Both the position numbers and the translations under genes were made by a program. From CAVTRI01 sp963737075 (GTDB taxonomy: Bacteria > Actinomycetota > Acidimicrobiia > Acidimicrobiales > Palsa-688): a stretch of 64,000 nucleotides of DNA. Under the pieces are notes generated by a model. That model made no database searches. It worked only from the letters and a program-made list of their open reading frames with translations, and was not told the origin of the DNA. The stretch spans positions 806,001 to 870,000 of the forward strand of contig CAVTRI010000001.1 in the NCBI GenBank assembly GCA_963737075.1, read 5' to 3'. Positions 7,310 through 16,008 of the stretch are shown here, one piece after another. The first letter of the stretch is position 1; each line of letters starts with the position of its first letter.

Positions 7310-10303
7310 GTGGCCGACGGGGGCAGACGTCATCGGCGTTCATCATCGCGCGACACGCGCGCGGTGCCCACGACGACCGCGCCTGTGGCGGCGCCGGCGG
7401 CAGGCCCCGAACGCATCACCGACAGCGAGCTGTCGGAGGCCCGCGTGCGGTACCGGCGGTGGTTCGACTACGCGCCGATTGGGCAAGCCCTCGTGGGCCT
7501 TGACGGCTCCTTGCGGGCTGGCAATCTCGCCCTGTGCCGCCTCCTCGGGATGGGCGCCGACGAGCTGTGCCGGCTGACGGTTGAGGACGTCACCCACCCC
7601 GACGACCTCGACCTCGACCGTGCTCAGCGCGAGGCGCTGCTCGCCGGATCCCTCGACTCCTACTCGACAGAGAAGCGCTACGTCCGGCCGGGCGGGCAGA
7701 TCGTGTGGGCGCACGAGCACGTGTCGCTCTTCCGCGACAACGCCGGGCCCCGCTGCTACGTCTACCAGGTCGAGGACGTCACCGAACGGCACCTGAGAGA
7801 GGAAGAGCTGCGCCAGATCTCCGAGGAGCTCAGCTGGGTCAACCGGGCGCTCCAGGAGAACATTACGAAGGCGCTGGCCAACGAAGCCCGTTACCGGGCG
7901 CTCGTCGATCACCTCCCGGATACCGTCGCCTATGTCCTGAATCGCGACGGTCGGATCGTGACCGCCGGCGGCGGCGGCTCGATGCCCGGGGGCGCTGACG
8001 AGGAGAGCGTGGTTGGCCGGACGCTCGGCGACCTCTTCCATCGGGACGACGCCGCCGAGCTGCGCCGCCTCGTCGCCTCGGTGTTCGACGGCCAGGCGGT
8101 GTCGACCGAGCTGATCCTGCATACGTTGGGCCGTGACTACCTCATCGACGCCGTGCCGCTCGAGCCGCAGCGCGGGGGCCAGGCCACCGAGGCGTTGATG
8201 CTGGCTCGCGACATCAGCGGTCGCAAGGAGCGGGAAAGGGCGCTGGCCGAGGCAGGAACCCGGTGGCAGGCAGCGTTCGAAGAGGCACCCGTGCCGATGG
8301 TGGAGGTTGGTATCGACGGTGTGGTGCTGCGGGCCAACCGCGCGATGGGCGGCCTCGTGCGGAGTCCCGACCTGGAGGGTCGCTCGTTGATCGACTGGCT
8401 GCACGCCGACGAGCGGGCGTCGGCCAGCGAGCTGTTTCGCCGGGTGGTGGCCACCGGCGCGGTGGACGCGGCGTCGGACCTCCGGTTCGTGGCAGACGAC
8501 GGGAGTGTTCGGCTGGTCGCCGCCCGGGGTGCGATGTTGCGTGGCGTCGGCGGCAGCCCCGACCGGATGCTCGTTCACCTTCTCGACGTCACCGCCGCGC
8601 GTGAACAGCGCAGCAAGGTGGAGGCTGCCCACGCCCGATTCTCCGCGCTGATCGAGCACAGCTCGGACGTCACCACGATTACCGACGCCGAGAGGGTCGT
8701 CGTGTACGCCAGCCCGGCCTACGAGAGCCTCACCGGCCGGCGGGTCGAGGAAGCCCTCGGTCGTGACGTGAGCGAGCTCGTGCACCCCGACGACCTCGAG
8801 CGGGTTCAGATGGTGCTGCGCTCGCTGGCGTCTGCACCAGGCGCAGTGACGCGATACAGCTGCCGGCTGCACCACGCCGACGGGGGCTGGCGCCACGTCG
8901 AGGTGGTGGCGACCAATCGCCTGCACGACGCCGCCGTAGGCGGCATCGTCGCCAACGCCCGCGACGTGACCGAGCGGGTCGAAGCGGCGAACCGCCTCGC
9001 CCACCAGGCGATGCACGACAGCCTCACCAACCTGCCCAATCGGGCTCTCCTCCTGCATCGGTTGTCAGAAGCGCTCGCCCGAGCGGCGGCGTCGGGTCAG
9101 CCCTGCGCTCTGCTTTTCGTTGATCTGGACCGCTTCAAGGGCATCAACGACAGCCTCGGGCACGCCGCTGGGGACCGACTGCTCGTTGCAGTTGCCGAAC
9201 GATTCCAGCGGGTCATCCGCCCCGGCGACAGCGTCGCCCGTTTGGGAGGGGACGAGTTCGTGGTGCTGGCCGAGAGCGTCACCAGCCCGCGCGTGGCGGT
9301 CCAGATCGCGGAACGGATACGCGACAGCCTCCGTCAGCCCATCCAGCTCGGCGACCGCAACCTCACCGTCGGCTGCTCGGTGGGCATCGCCCTGTCGGAA
9401 CGCCACAGCGCCGACGCCTTGCTGCAGGAGGCCGACACCGCCCTGTTCCAGGCGAAGGAGCGCGGACGCGACCGATGGGAGCTGTACGACCACGCGACGC
9501 GGACCCGCGCCCGCCGACGGCTGACCACAGAGTCGCTGATTCGCACCGGGCTTGACTCCGGTGGCCTGCTCGTTCTGCACCAGCCGATCGTCGACTTGAG
9601 CACCGGCGAGGTCGGCAGTACCGAGGCTCTGGCGCGGCTGCAGGAGCCGAACGGTCGCATCCTCGGCGCCGGCGAGTTCATCTCAGTTGCCGAGGACTCG
9701 GAGCTGATCGTGGTGCTCGGCGCCGCCATCCTCGATTTGGCGTGCGCCCAGCAGGCCCGGTGGTCGGCTGCCGGGGCCGGTCCCGCAGGGGTGTCCGTCA
9801 ACCTCTCGGCGAGGCAGCTGCTGTCCCCGTCGCTCGTCGCCCACGTCGCCGAGACACTCGACAATCACGGCTTGCGCGCCTCGCAGCTGTGCCTGGAGAT
9901 CACCGAGTCGGCGCTCATCGAGACCGGCCCGATCATGGGGCGCAGCATCGATCAGCTGAAGGCGATGGGGGTCAGCCTGGCGATCGACGACTTCGGCACC
10001 GGATGGTCGAGCCTCACGTACCTCCGCCGCTTCCCGGTGGACGTGGTGAAGATCGACCACGGCTTCGTGTCCGGGCTCGGCGTCGACGAGGAGGACACCG
10101 AGGTGGTGCGGGCCATCATCGGGCTGGGACACGCGTTGGGGCTCACGACGGTGGCCGAAGGCGTCGAAAACGCCTTGCAGGAGTCCGTGCTGCGCCGCCT
10201 CGGATGCGACTTCGCCCAGGGCCACCGCTACGGCCCGCCGCAGCGCCCGGAAAGGCTGCGATTCGACGACGTCCGGCTCGGAGCGCAAGAAGCAACCGGT
10301 TAG
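7310..10303 (+). CDS. PAS-GGDEF-EAL cyclic-di-GMP signalling protein
   Basis: The 997-residue protein has no membrane segment. Four PAS-like sensor domains occupy about 44-160, 190-305, 318-435 and 440-560. A GGDEF domain follows with an intact GGDEF motif at residues 646-650, so diguanylate cyclase activity is plausible. The EAL domain begins near 735, with E772-A-L, NLSARQL, LEITES, DDFGTGWSS, VKID and AEGVE all present, so phosphodiesterase activity is also plausible. It should make and/or break cyclic di-GMP in response to a cytoplasmic signal. GTG 7310 lies 89 bases after smc. It separates smc from ftsY, which are normally adjacent. The PAS ligands are unknown. Confidence 0.93.
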   Translation: MADGGRRHRRSSSRDTRAVPTTTAPVAAPAAGPERITDSELSEARVRYRRWFDYAPIGQALVGLDGSLRAGNLALCRLLGMGADELCRLTVEDVTHPDDLDLDRAQREALLAGSLDSYSTEKRYVRPGGQIVWAHEHVSLFRDNAGPRCYVYQVEDVTERHLREEELRQISEELSWVNRALQENITKALANEARYRALVDHLPDTVAYVLNRDGRIVTAGGGGSMPGGADEESVVGRTLGDLFHRDDAAELRRLVASVFDGQAVSTELILHTLGRDYLIDAVPLEPQRGGQATEALMLARDISGRKERERALAEAGTRWQAAFEEAPVPMVEVGIDGVVLRANRAMGGLVRSPDLEGRSLIDWLHADERASASELFRRVVATGAVDAASDLRFVADDGSVRLVAARGAMLRGVGGSPDRMLVHLLDVTAAREQRSKVEAAHARFSALIEHSSDVTTITDAERVVVYASPAYESLTGRRVEEALGRDVSELVHPDDLERVQMVLRSLASAPGAVTRYSCRLHHADGGWRHVEVVATNRLHDAAVGGIVANARDVTERVEAANRLAHQAMHDSLTNLPNRALLLHRLSEALARAAASGQPCALLFVDLDRFKGINDSLGHAAGDRLLVAVAERFQRVIRPGDSVARLGGDEFVVLAESVTSPRVAVQIAERIRDSLRQPIQLGDRNLTVGCSVGIALSERHSADALLQEADTALFQAKERGRDRWELYDHATRTRARRRLTTESLIRTGLDSGGLLVLHQPIVDLSTGEVGSTEALARLQEPNGRILGAGEFISVAEDSELIVVLGAAILDLACAQQARWSAAGAGPAGVSVNLSARQLLSPSLVAHVAETLDNHGLRASQLCLEITESALIETGPIMGRSIDQLKAMGVSLAIDDFGTGWSSLTYLRRFPVDVVKIDHGFVSGLGVDEEDTEVVRAIIGLGHALGLTTVAEGVENALQESVLRRLGCDFAQGHRYGPPQRPERLRFDDVRLGAQEATG

Positions 10304-10315
10304 TCTCGATCGGCC

Positions 10316-11492
10316 ATGCTCACGCTGATCGTCGTCTTGATCGTTCTGGCGGTGGCCGTGCTGGTGGCCAGCGCGTTCGTCGTCACCGCTCGCCGCCGGG
10401 GCCGTATCGCGGCGCCACCGTCCCGGCCCGAGGCGCCACCTGTCCCGCCACCACAGGCCGTCGTCGAGGCGCCCCCCGAGGAGGCACCGCCGGTCGAGGT
10501 AGAGGCCCCACCGGTCGAGGCGCTCCCGGAGGAGGCGCCGCCCGTCGAGGCTGTACCGGTCGAAGTTCCTCCGGTCGAAGCCGTCCGGCCCCGGTTCCGG
10601 GATCGGCTCGGCAAGGCCCGGACGCTGTTCGCCGGCTACCTGGGTGCCGTGCGGTCCAAGGACCGCATCGACAGCGAGACCTGGGACGATCTCGAGGAGG
10701 CGCTCATTCTTGGTGACGTCGGCGTCGAGGTCACCACGGGCGTGCTCGACGACCTCAGGGCCCGGGTGAAGGAGGAGCGCATCGGCACGCCGGGCCTACT
10801 GCTCGACGCGTTGCGTTCCGACCTGGTGGCCAAGCTGGACGGCGACCGGGGGCTGCATGTCGAACCCGATGTCACCAATGTGTGGCTGTTCGTGGGCGTC
10901 AACGGGGTGGGGAAGACGACCACGATCGGCAAGCTCGGGCTCCGTCATCGTCAAGAGGGCCGGCACGTGGTCTTCGCGGCAGGGGACACCTTCCGGGCGG
11001 CGGCCGCCGACCAGCTCGCTCTGTGGGGCGAGCGAGTCGGCGCCCCTGTGATCCGGGGCAACGAAGGCGGAGACCCGGGGGCGGTGGTATTCGACGCCGT
11101 CCAAAGCGCAGCCGCGCGGGGCGGAGGTCGTGCTGGCCGACACTGCGGGGCGTCTCCACACCAAGGTCAACTTGATGGAGGAGCTCAAGAAGGTGAAGCG
11201 AGTGGCCGCTCGCCCGCCTGGCCATGTGAGCGAAGTGCTCCTCGTCATCGACGCCACCACCGGACAGAACGGCCTCATCCAGGCCAAGCAGTTCGCCGAT
11301 GCCGTCGGCGTCACCGGAGTCGTCCTCACCAAGCTGGACGGCACGGCGAAGGGCGGCATCGCGCTTGCGATCTCTGCCGAGCTGGGCATTCCGATCAAGC
11401 TGGTGGGGCTCGGGGAGGCGGCTGAGGACCTGGTGGACTTCGACCCCCAGGAGTACGTTGACGCCCTCGTCGGAGACAACGGAGCAGGCTGA
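10316..11492 (+). CDS. ftsY: Signal recognition particle receptor FtsY (split by +1 frameshift at 11118-11121)
   Basis: The N-terminus has one hydrophobic helix (residues 1-22), then a Pro/Glu/Val-rich linker with repeated PPVE units (about 40-85), then the NG GTPase domain. G1 is GVNGVGKTTTIGKLG near residue 195; GDTFRAAAADQL follows. The frame then slips at a GGGG run (11118-11121) and resumes as EVVLADTAGRLHTKVNLMEEL and TKLDGTAKGG. Dropping one G restores 391 residues. FtsY docks SRP-ribosome complexes at the membrane. It lies 12 bases after the GGDEF-EAL gene and just before ffh, so both SRP GTPases are paired. The break is probably a homopolymer error. Confidence 0.93.
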
Positions 11493-11540
11493 GCGCCTGG
11501 AGCCGGCAGAAGCCCCTGTTCGTCTACGCTGGCCGGTCGC

Positions 11541-12905
11541 ATGTTCGAGTCCCTGACCGACCGTTTCGACGCGATCTTCACGCGCCTGCGCGGCCGGGGA
11601 CGGTTGAGCGAGGCGGATGTCGACGAGGCGCTGCGCGAGATTCGCCTGGCGCTGCTCCAGGCCGACGTCAACCTCCGGGTGGTCCGGGACTTCGTCTCCA
11701 GGGTGCGTGAGCAGCTCGTCGGCATGGACCTGTCGCAGAGCCTGTCGCCGGGCCAGCAGGTTGTGAAGGTCGTCCACGACGAGCTGCGGGCCATCCTCGG
11801 CGGTGAGGCGCTGCGGCTCACCTACGCACCCCGGCCGCCGACTGTGGTCTTGCTGGCCGGGTTGCAGGGCTCGGGCAAGACGACCGCCGCAGGGAAGCTC
11901 GCGGCGTGGTTCAGGCGGCGCGAAGGCCGGCACCCGCTGCTGGTCGGCGCCGACCTGCAGCGCCCGGCTGCCGTCGAGCAGATCCGCGTCCTTGGCCGGC
12001 AAGCAGGCGTGCCTGTCTTCTCCGAGCAGTCCGACCCGGTCACTGTGGCCAAAAAGGGCGTGGACGAAGCTGTCCGGCTCGGACGCGACGTGCTGATCGT
12101 GGACACCGCTGGCCGGCTCACGATCGACGCCGAGCTGATGGACGAGGTGCGGCGGATCAGTGAGACGATCGATCCCCACTACACCTTTCTCGTGGTGGAC
12201 GCCATGACCGGCCAGGACGCCGTCGCCACCGCCGAGGCCTTCCACCGGACGCTCGAGCTCGACGGGGTCATCCTCACGAAGATCGACGGCGACGCTCGAG
12301 GCGGGGCCGCGCTGTCGGTCAAGGAGGTCGTGGGCCGGCCGATCGTGTTCGCGTCCACTGGGGAGCGGCAGGCCGACTTCGAGCTGTTTCATCCCGACCG
12401 CATGGCGGATCGCATCCTGGGTATGGGCGACGTCCTCACGCTCATCGAGAAGGCAGAAGCGGTCGCCGATCAGGCCCAGCAGGAAGAAGCGCTCTCCCGC
12501 TTGCAGGAGGGCCGCTTCACCCTCGAGGACTTCCTCGACCAGATGCAGCAAATGAAGAAGATGGGACCCCTGGCGGGCATCGTCGGGATGATGCCCGGGC
12601 TGCCGAAAGAGCTGCGCAACGCGGACATAGACGACCAGATGCTCGTCCCGATCGAGGCCATCATCCGGTCGATGACCCCTGAGGAGCGGCAGAACCCCTC
12701 AGTCATCAACGGGTCGAGGCGGCTGCGCATCGCCCGGGGAAGTGGCACCTCCACGACGGAGGTCAATGGACTGCTGGACAGGTTCAAGGAAATGCAGACT
12801 TACATGCGCCAGCTGTCGACCATGCCGGGCATGGGGCGTCGGATGGCGCGGGCATCGGCTCGCAACAGCCGAAAAGCCAACAAAAAGAAGCGCCGCGGAC
12901 GCTGA
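11541..12905 (+). CDS. ffh: Signal recognition particle protein Ffh (SRP54)
   Basis: The 454-residue product has the N-terminal helical bundle, the G domain with GLQGSGKTTAAGKLA near residue 107, DTAGRL and TKIDGDARGG, and a methionine-rich M domain (about 300-450) rich in MQQMKKM and MPGM motifs. A basic tail (KANKKKRRGR) ends it. Ffh binds 4.5S RNA and signal sequences of nascent membrane proteins. The start ATG 11541 gives the standard MFESLTDRF opening. It follows ftsY by 48 bases and precedes rpsP, the common actinobacterial order. Confidence 0.97.
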   Translation: MFESLTDRFDAIFTRLRGRGRLSEADVDEALREIRLALLQADVNLRVVRDFVSRVREQLVGMDLSQSLSPGQQVVKVVHDELRAILGGEALRLTYAPRPPTVVLLAGLQGSGKTTAAGKLAAWFRRREGRHPLLVGADLQRPAAVEQIRVLGRQAGVPVFSEQSDPVTVAKKGVDEAVRLGRDVLIVDTAGRLTIDAELMDEVRRISETIDPHYTFLVVDAMTGQDAVATAEAFHRTLELDGVILTKIDGDARGGAALSVKEVVGRPIVFASTGERQADFELFHPDRMADRILGMGDVLTLIEKAEAVADQAQQEEALSRLQEGRFTLEDFLDQMQQMKKMGPLAGIVGMMPGLPKELRNADIDDQMLVPIEAIIRSMTPEERQNPSVINGSRRLRIARGSGTSTTEVNGLLDRFKEMQTYMRQLSTMPGMGRRMARASARNSRKANKKKRRGR

Positions 12906-12939
12906 GGCGCACAAGAGAGAAGAAGGAACGACACTCGTT

Positions 12940-13203
12940 ATGGCCGTGAAGCTCCGCTTGATGCGGATGGGAAAGAAGAAGCAACCGACCTACCGAATCG
13001 TGGCCGCGGACAGCCGCTCGCCGCGTGACGGCCGGTTCATCGAAGTCCTCGGGACCTACGAGCCGCGCGCCGAGCCCTCCAGGGTCGTCGTGGACAACGA
13101 TCGGGCCGTCAAATGGCTTCGCGACGGCGCCCAGCCAACGGACACCGTCGCCCGGCTGCTGACCCAGTCCGGCGCCATGGAAGCGTGGAAGGCCACGCCA
13201 TGA
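12940..13203 (+). CDS. rpsP: 30S ribosomal protein S16
   Basis: The 87-residue protein begins MAVKLRLMRMGKKKQPTYRI and continues through VVAADSRSPRDGRFIE, both hallmarks of S16. AGAAGGA upstream is a clear ribosome binding site for ATG 12940. The protein is essential for 30S assembly. It opens the rpsP-khpA-rimM-trmD-rplS cluster and overlaps the next gene in an ATGA. Confidence 0.97.
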   Translation: MAVKLRLMRMGKKKQPTYRIVAADSRSPRDGRFIEVLGTYEPRAEPSRVVVDNDRAVKWLRDGAQPTDTVARLLTQSGAMEAWKATP

Positions 13204-13520
13204 CCGACCTGACCTCACCGGGCGATGGAGCAGCGGAGGATTTCGCGGCGGAGGACGCGGCCCTCGACGCCCGCATCGACGGCGGGCGGGCCCAAGCGGT
13301 GCTCGCCTACCTGACGCACCAGATCGTCGATGACCACGAGGCCGTTCGCATCGAGACCCGGGAGACCCGCCACGGCATCAAACTGTCGCTGCACGTGGCG
13401 CAGGACGACATGGGCAAGGTCATCGGCCGCCGGGGCCGGGTGGCCCAGTCGATCCGCAGCGTGGTCCGGGCTTCCGGCGCCAAGGACGGCATCGACGTCC
13501 TGGTCGACATCGTCGACTGA
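13200..13520 (+). CDS. khpA: KH-domain RNA-binding protein (KhpA family)
   Basis: The 106-residue protein has an acidic N-terminal stretch of about 30 residues, then a single KH domain with GKVIGRRGRVAQSIR, the GxxG RNA-binding loop. Proteins of this family (YlqC/KhpA) sit between rpsP and rimM in Gram-positive bacteria and act with KhpB in RNA binding and cell-size control in some species. Its ATG overlaps the rpsP stop by four bases. The N-terminal extension is longer than in typical KhpA proteins of about 80 residues. Confidence 0.9.
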   Translation: MTDLTSPGDGAAEDFAAEDAALDARIDGGRAQAVLAYLTHQIVDDHEAVRIETRETRHGIKLSLHVAQDDMGKVIGRRGRVAQSIRSVVRASGAKDGIDVLVDIVD

Positions 13521-13526
13521 CTAGCG

Positions 13527-14000
13527 GTGCTGCTGGAGGTCGGAAGGGTCACCCGGCCGCACGGCCTCCACGGCGGGGTCGTCGTGGAGTTGGTCACCAA
13601 CCGGCATGAGCGCCTCGCTCCAGGCGCCGTTCTCCATGGGCCCTCGGGCGCCCTGACGGTCACCGAGGCCAGCCCCCTCTCTCCAGCGGGCGGGCGGGAA
13701 CGCTGGGCGGTCCGTTTCGCCGAGCTCGCTGACCGCGACGCCGCCGAACAGCTCAGGGGCGCGGCGTTGCAGGCGACAGCGATCGACGATCGCGACGCCC
13801 TGTGGGTGCACCAGTTGATCGGCGCCGGCGTCGTCGACATCGGCGGACGGGCGCTCGGGGAGATCCGCGCCCTGGAAGCCAACCCGGCGAGCGACCTGCT
13901 GGTCCTCGACAGCGGCGTGCTCATCCCGCTGCGCTTCATCCGCGACGCCGCCCCCGGCCTGGTGACCGTGGACCTGCCGCCGGGCCTCGTCGACCTCTAG
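13527..14000 (+). CDS. rimM: Ribosome maturation factor RimM
   Basis: The 157-residue protein starts MLLEVGRVTRPHGLHGGVVV, the conserved RimM opening, followed by a barrel domain and a C-terminal PRC-barrel with LIPLRFIRDA near the end. RimM binds S19 and assists 30S head maturation and 16S processing. GTG 13527 lies six bases after khpA. It is at the short end of the family. Placement directly before trmD is near universal. Confidence 0.95.
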   Translation: MLLEVGRVTRPHGLHGGVVVELVTNRHERLAPGAVLHGPSGALTVTEASPLSPAGGRERWAVRFAELADRDAAEQLRGAALQATAIDDRDALWVHQLIGAGVVDIGGRALGEIRALEANPASDLLVLDSGVLIPLRFIRDAAPGLVTVDLPPGLVDL

Positions 14001-14027
14001 GGCGCCTCGCCGGTTCGGGAGAGGTCC

Positions 14028-14753
14028 GTGCGTATCGACGTGTTCACGATTTTCCCCTCGCTCATCGAGCGCTGGGTCGATGCCAGCCTCATCGGCAAGG
14101 CCCGTCGTGCGGGCCATCTCGACGTCCGAGTGCATGACCTGCGGGCGGGCGCCGATGACGCGCACCGCTCGGTCGACGACGCTCCGTTTGGAGGGGGCGC
14201 GGGCATGGTGCTGGCCCCGGAACCGGTGTGGCGCTCCGTCCAGGCGGCCGATCCGCCCCGGCCGCTGTATCTGCTGGGTCCTGGGGGGAGAAAATTCGAC
14301 CAGGCGGTGGCCTCCGAGCTGGCAGCGACGGAAGGGTTCTCGCTGCTGTGTGGGCGCTACGAAGGCGTCGACCAGCGCGTCATCGACGCGGTCGCCGACG
14401 GGGAGCTGTCCATCGGGGACTTCGTGCTCGCCGGCGGCGAGGCGGCCGCGATCGCTGTGGTGGAGAGTGTGGCCCGCCTGGTCCCTGGCGTGATGGGCAA
14501 CGCAGCCTCGGCGGAGGAGGAGAGCTTCGCCGGCGGGCTGCTCGAGTACCCGCAGTTCACGCGGCCTTCCGAGTGGCGGGGGCGTTCGGTGCCCGAGGTG
14601 CTGCGGTCGGGTGATCATCAGCGGATCGCCAGCTGGCGCCGGGCAGCTGCCCTGGCCAGGACCATCGCCGCCCGTCCCGACCTCATCGCGGCTCGCGGGG
14701 GCATCAGCGCCGAGGAGCGCCGGCTGCTGGAGGAGTGGGGGCTGCTCGACTAG
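14028..14753 (+). CDS. trmD: tRNA (guanine-N1)-methyltransferase TrmD
   Basis: The 241-residue protein begins MRIDVFTIFPSLI and contains GGGAGMVL, LLCGRYEGVDQRVID and SIGDFVLAGGEAA, which form the SPOUT trefoil-knot SAM site. It methylates G37 of tRNAs with G36, preventing +1 frameshifting. GAGAGG just upstream supports GTG 14028. The 27-base gap after rimM implies one transcript. Confidence 0.96.
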   Translation: MRIDVFTIFPSLIERWVDASLIGKARRAGHLDVRVHDLRAGADDAHRSVDDAPFGGGAGMVLAPEPVWRSVQAADPPRPLYLLGPGGRKFDQAVASELAATEGFSLLCGRYEGVDQRVIDAVADGELSIGDFVLAGGEAAAIAVVESVARLVPGVMGNAASAEEESFAGGLLEYPQFTRPSEWRGRSVPEVLRSGDHQRIASWRRAAALARTIAARPDLIAARGGISAEERRLLEEWGLLD

Positions 14754-14833
14754 ACTCTCACGGCCCCTGGATCCGCGTTGGGCGCCGCATTCAAGCTGTC
14801 TGACGCCCCGCCGCCCTTTGAGGAGTTCCCGCG

Positions 14834-15184
14834 ATGAACCCCACCGACGTCGTCGACCGTGACAGCCTGCGTGGCGACATCCCCGACTTCGCGCCTGGCG
14901 ACACCCTCAAGGTCCACGTGAGGGTCGTGGAGGGCAACCGTGAGCGCGTCCAGATCTTCCAGGGCGCCGTGATCCGCCGCCAGGGCGGTGGCCTGCAGGA
15001 GACCTTCACGGTCCGCAAGCTGAGCTTCGGGGTGGGCGTGGAGCGCACATTCCCTGTTCACTCGCCGGTGATCGCCAAGATCGAGGTGGTCACTCGCGGG
15101 GACGTGCGGCGGGCGAAGCTGTATTACCTGCGGCAGCGGACGGGCAAGGCCGCCAAGATTCGCGAGAAGCGGGCGGTCCGCTAG
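14834..15184 (+). CDS. rplS: 50S ribosomal protein L19
   Basis: The 116-residue product contains FAPGDTLKVHVRVVEGNRERVQ in outline and the ending KAAKIREKR typical of L19, at the normal length. It lies at the 30S-50S interface. ATG 14834 follows a GAGGAG ribosome binding site about eight bases upstream. It ends the rpsP-trmD ribosomal cluster. Confidence 0.96.
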   Translation: MNPTDVVDRDSLRGDIPDFAPGDTLKVHVRVVEGNRERVQIFQGAVIRRQGGGLQETFTVRKLSFGVGVERTFPVHSPVIAKIEVVTRGDVRRAKLYYLRQRTGKAAKIREKRAVR

Positions 15185-15252
15185 GCCGGGCTGGACGGCC
15201 ACCGTCGGAATCGCGGGGAAGCGGCTTCTGTTGCGCGCCCTACGATAGGGGG

Positions 15253-15546
15253 GTGAGCGCCGAGGACCTCGAACGCTACGAGACCGAAATCGAGCTCCAG
15301 CTGTACCAGGAGTACCGGGCGGTGCTCCCCATGTTCAAGTACGTGGTGGAGACGGAGCGTCGGTTCTACCTGGCCAACGACTACAAGATGGAGGCCAAGG
15401 GGGAGGGTTCCCGCACCTACTTCGAGATCGCTCTCGGGGACGCCTGGGTGTGGGACATGTACCGGCCGGCGCGGTTCGTATCGTCGGTGCGGGTGGTGAC
15501 GTTCAAGGACGTCAACGTCGAAGAGCTGCCGGAGAAGGAGCTCTAA
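15253..15546 (+). CDS. DUF2469 family protein
   Basis: The 97-residue acidic protein starts MSAEDLERYETEIELQLYQEYRDV-like and ends VTFKDVNVEELPEKEL. This matches DUF2469, a short conserved actinobacterial protein found between rplS and yraN. No function is established. It is cytoplasmic, with no signal peptide or membrane segment. GTG 15253 is chosen because it gives the family's standard start; GGGGGG directly upstream is a poor ribosome binding site. Confidence 0.9.
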   Translation: MSAEDLERYETEIELQLYQEYRAVLPMFKYVVETERRFYLANDYKMEAKGEGSRTYFEIALGDAWVWDMYRPARFVSSVRVVTFKDVNVEELPEKEL

Positions 15547-15641
15547 CCATCGCCGGCTCCGCAGGGCGGGGCGCGGGTGGGCTCGGTTCCGGGCCGGGCG
15601 GCGGCGGGCCGAGTGGCGGGCGGGACAGCACGAAGCAGGGC

Positions 15642-15983
15642 TTGGGCCAGTCAGGCGAGGCGCAGGCCGCCGAGTGGTACGAGGCGGCCGGCTACGACGT
15701 TGTGGCCCGCAACTGGCGCTGCCCGGAGGGTGAGCTGGATCTCGTGCTCCGTCGAGGCAACACGGTCGTCTTCTGCGAGGTCAAGGCCCGTCGCGGCACG
15801 CGCTTTGGCATGCCGGCCGAGGCCGTCACCGCTGCGAAGCAGGCCCGGATTCGTCGGCTGGCGGCCCGGTGGCTGGCGTCGCAACGCAGCCGGGCCCCGG
15901 CTTGGCGCCGGCCCGTGCAGGTCCGGTTCGATGTGGTGGCGATCCTACGCGACGACCTACAGGTCATCGAAGGAGCGTTCTGA
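15642..15983 (+). CDS. UPF0102/YraN family nuclease-like protein
   Basis: The conserved region reads LGQSGEAQAAEWYEAAGYDVV, then GELDLVLRRGNTVVFCEVKARRG and RFDVVAIL. These give the E-D-ExK pattern of the endonuclease-like fold. The start is uncertain: TTG 15642 is the only standard start between the DUF2469 stop and the conserved motif, giving 113 residues. The frame stays open upstream with a Gly/Ser-rich stretch (GAGGLGSGPGGGGPSGG) that could be translated from a non-standard codon. The family is widespread next to rnhB or comM, and its exact role is unknown. Confidence 0.85.
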   Translation: MGQSGEAQAAEWYEAAGYDVVARNWRCPEGELDLVLRRGNTVVFCEVKARRGTRFGMPAEAVTAAKQARIRRLAARWLASQRSRAPAWRRPVQVRFDVVAILRDDLQVIEGAF

Positions 15984-16008
15984 GAGGCCGACGGCTACCG
16001 TCGCCGCC

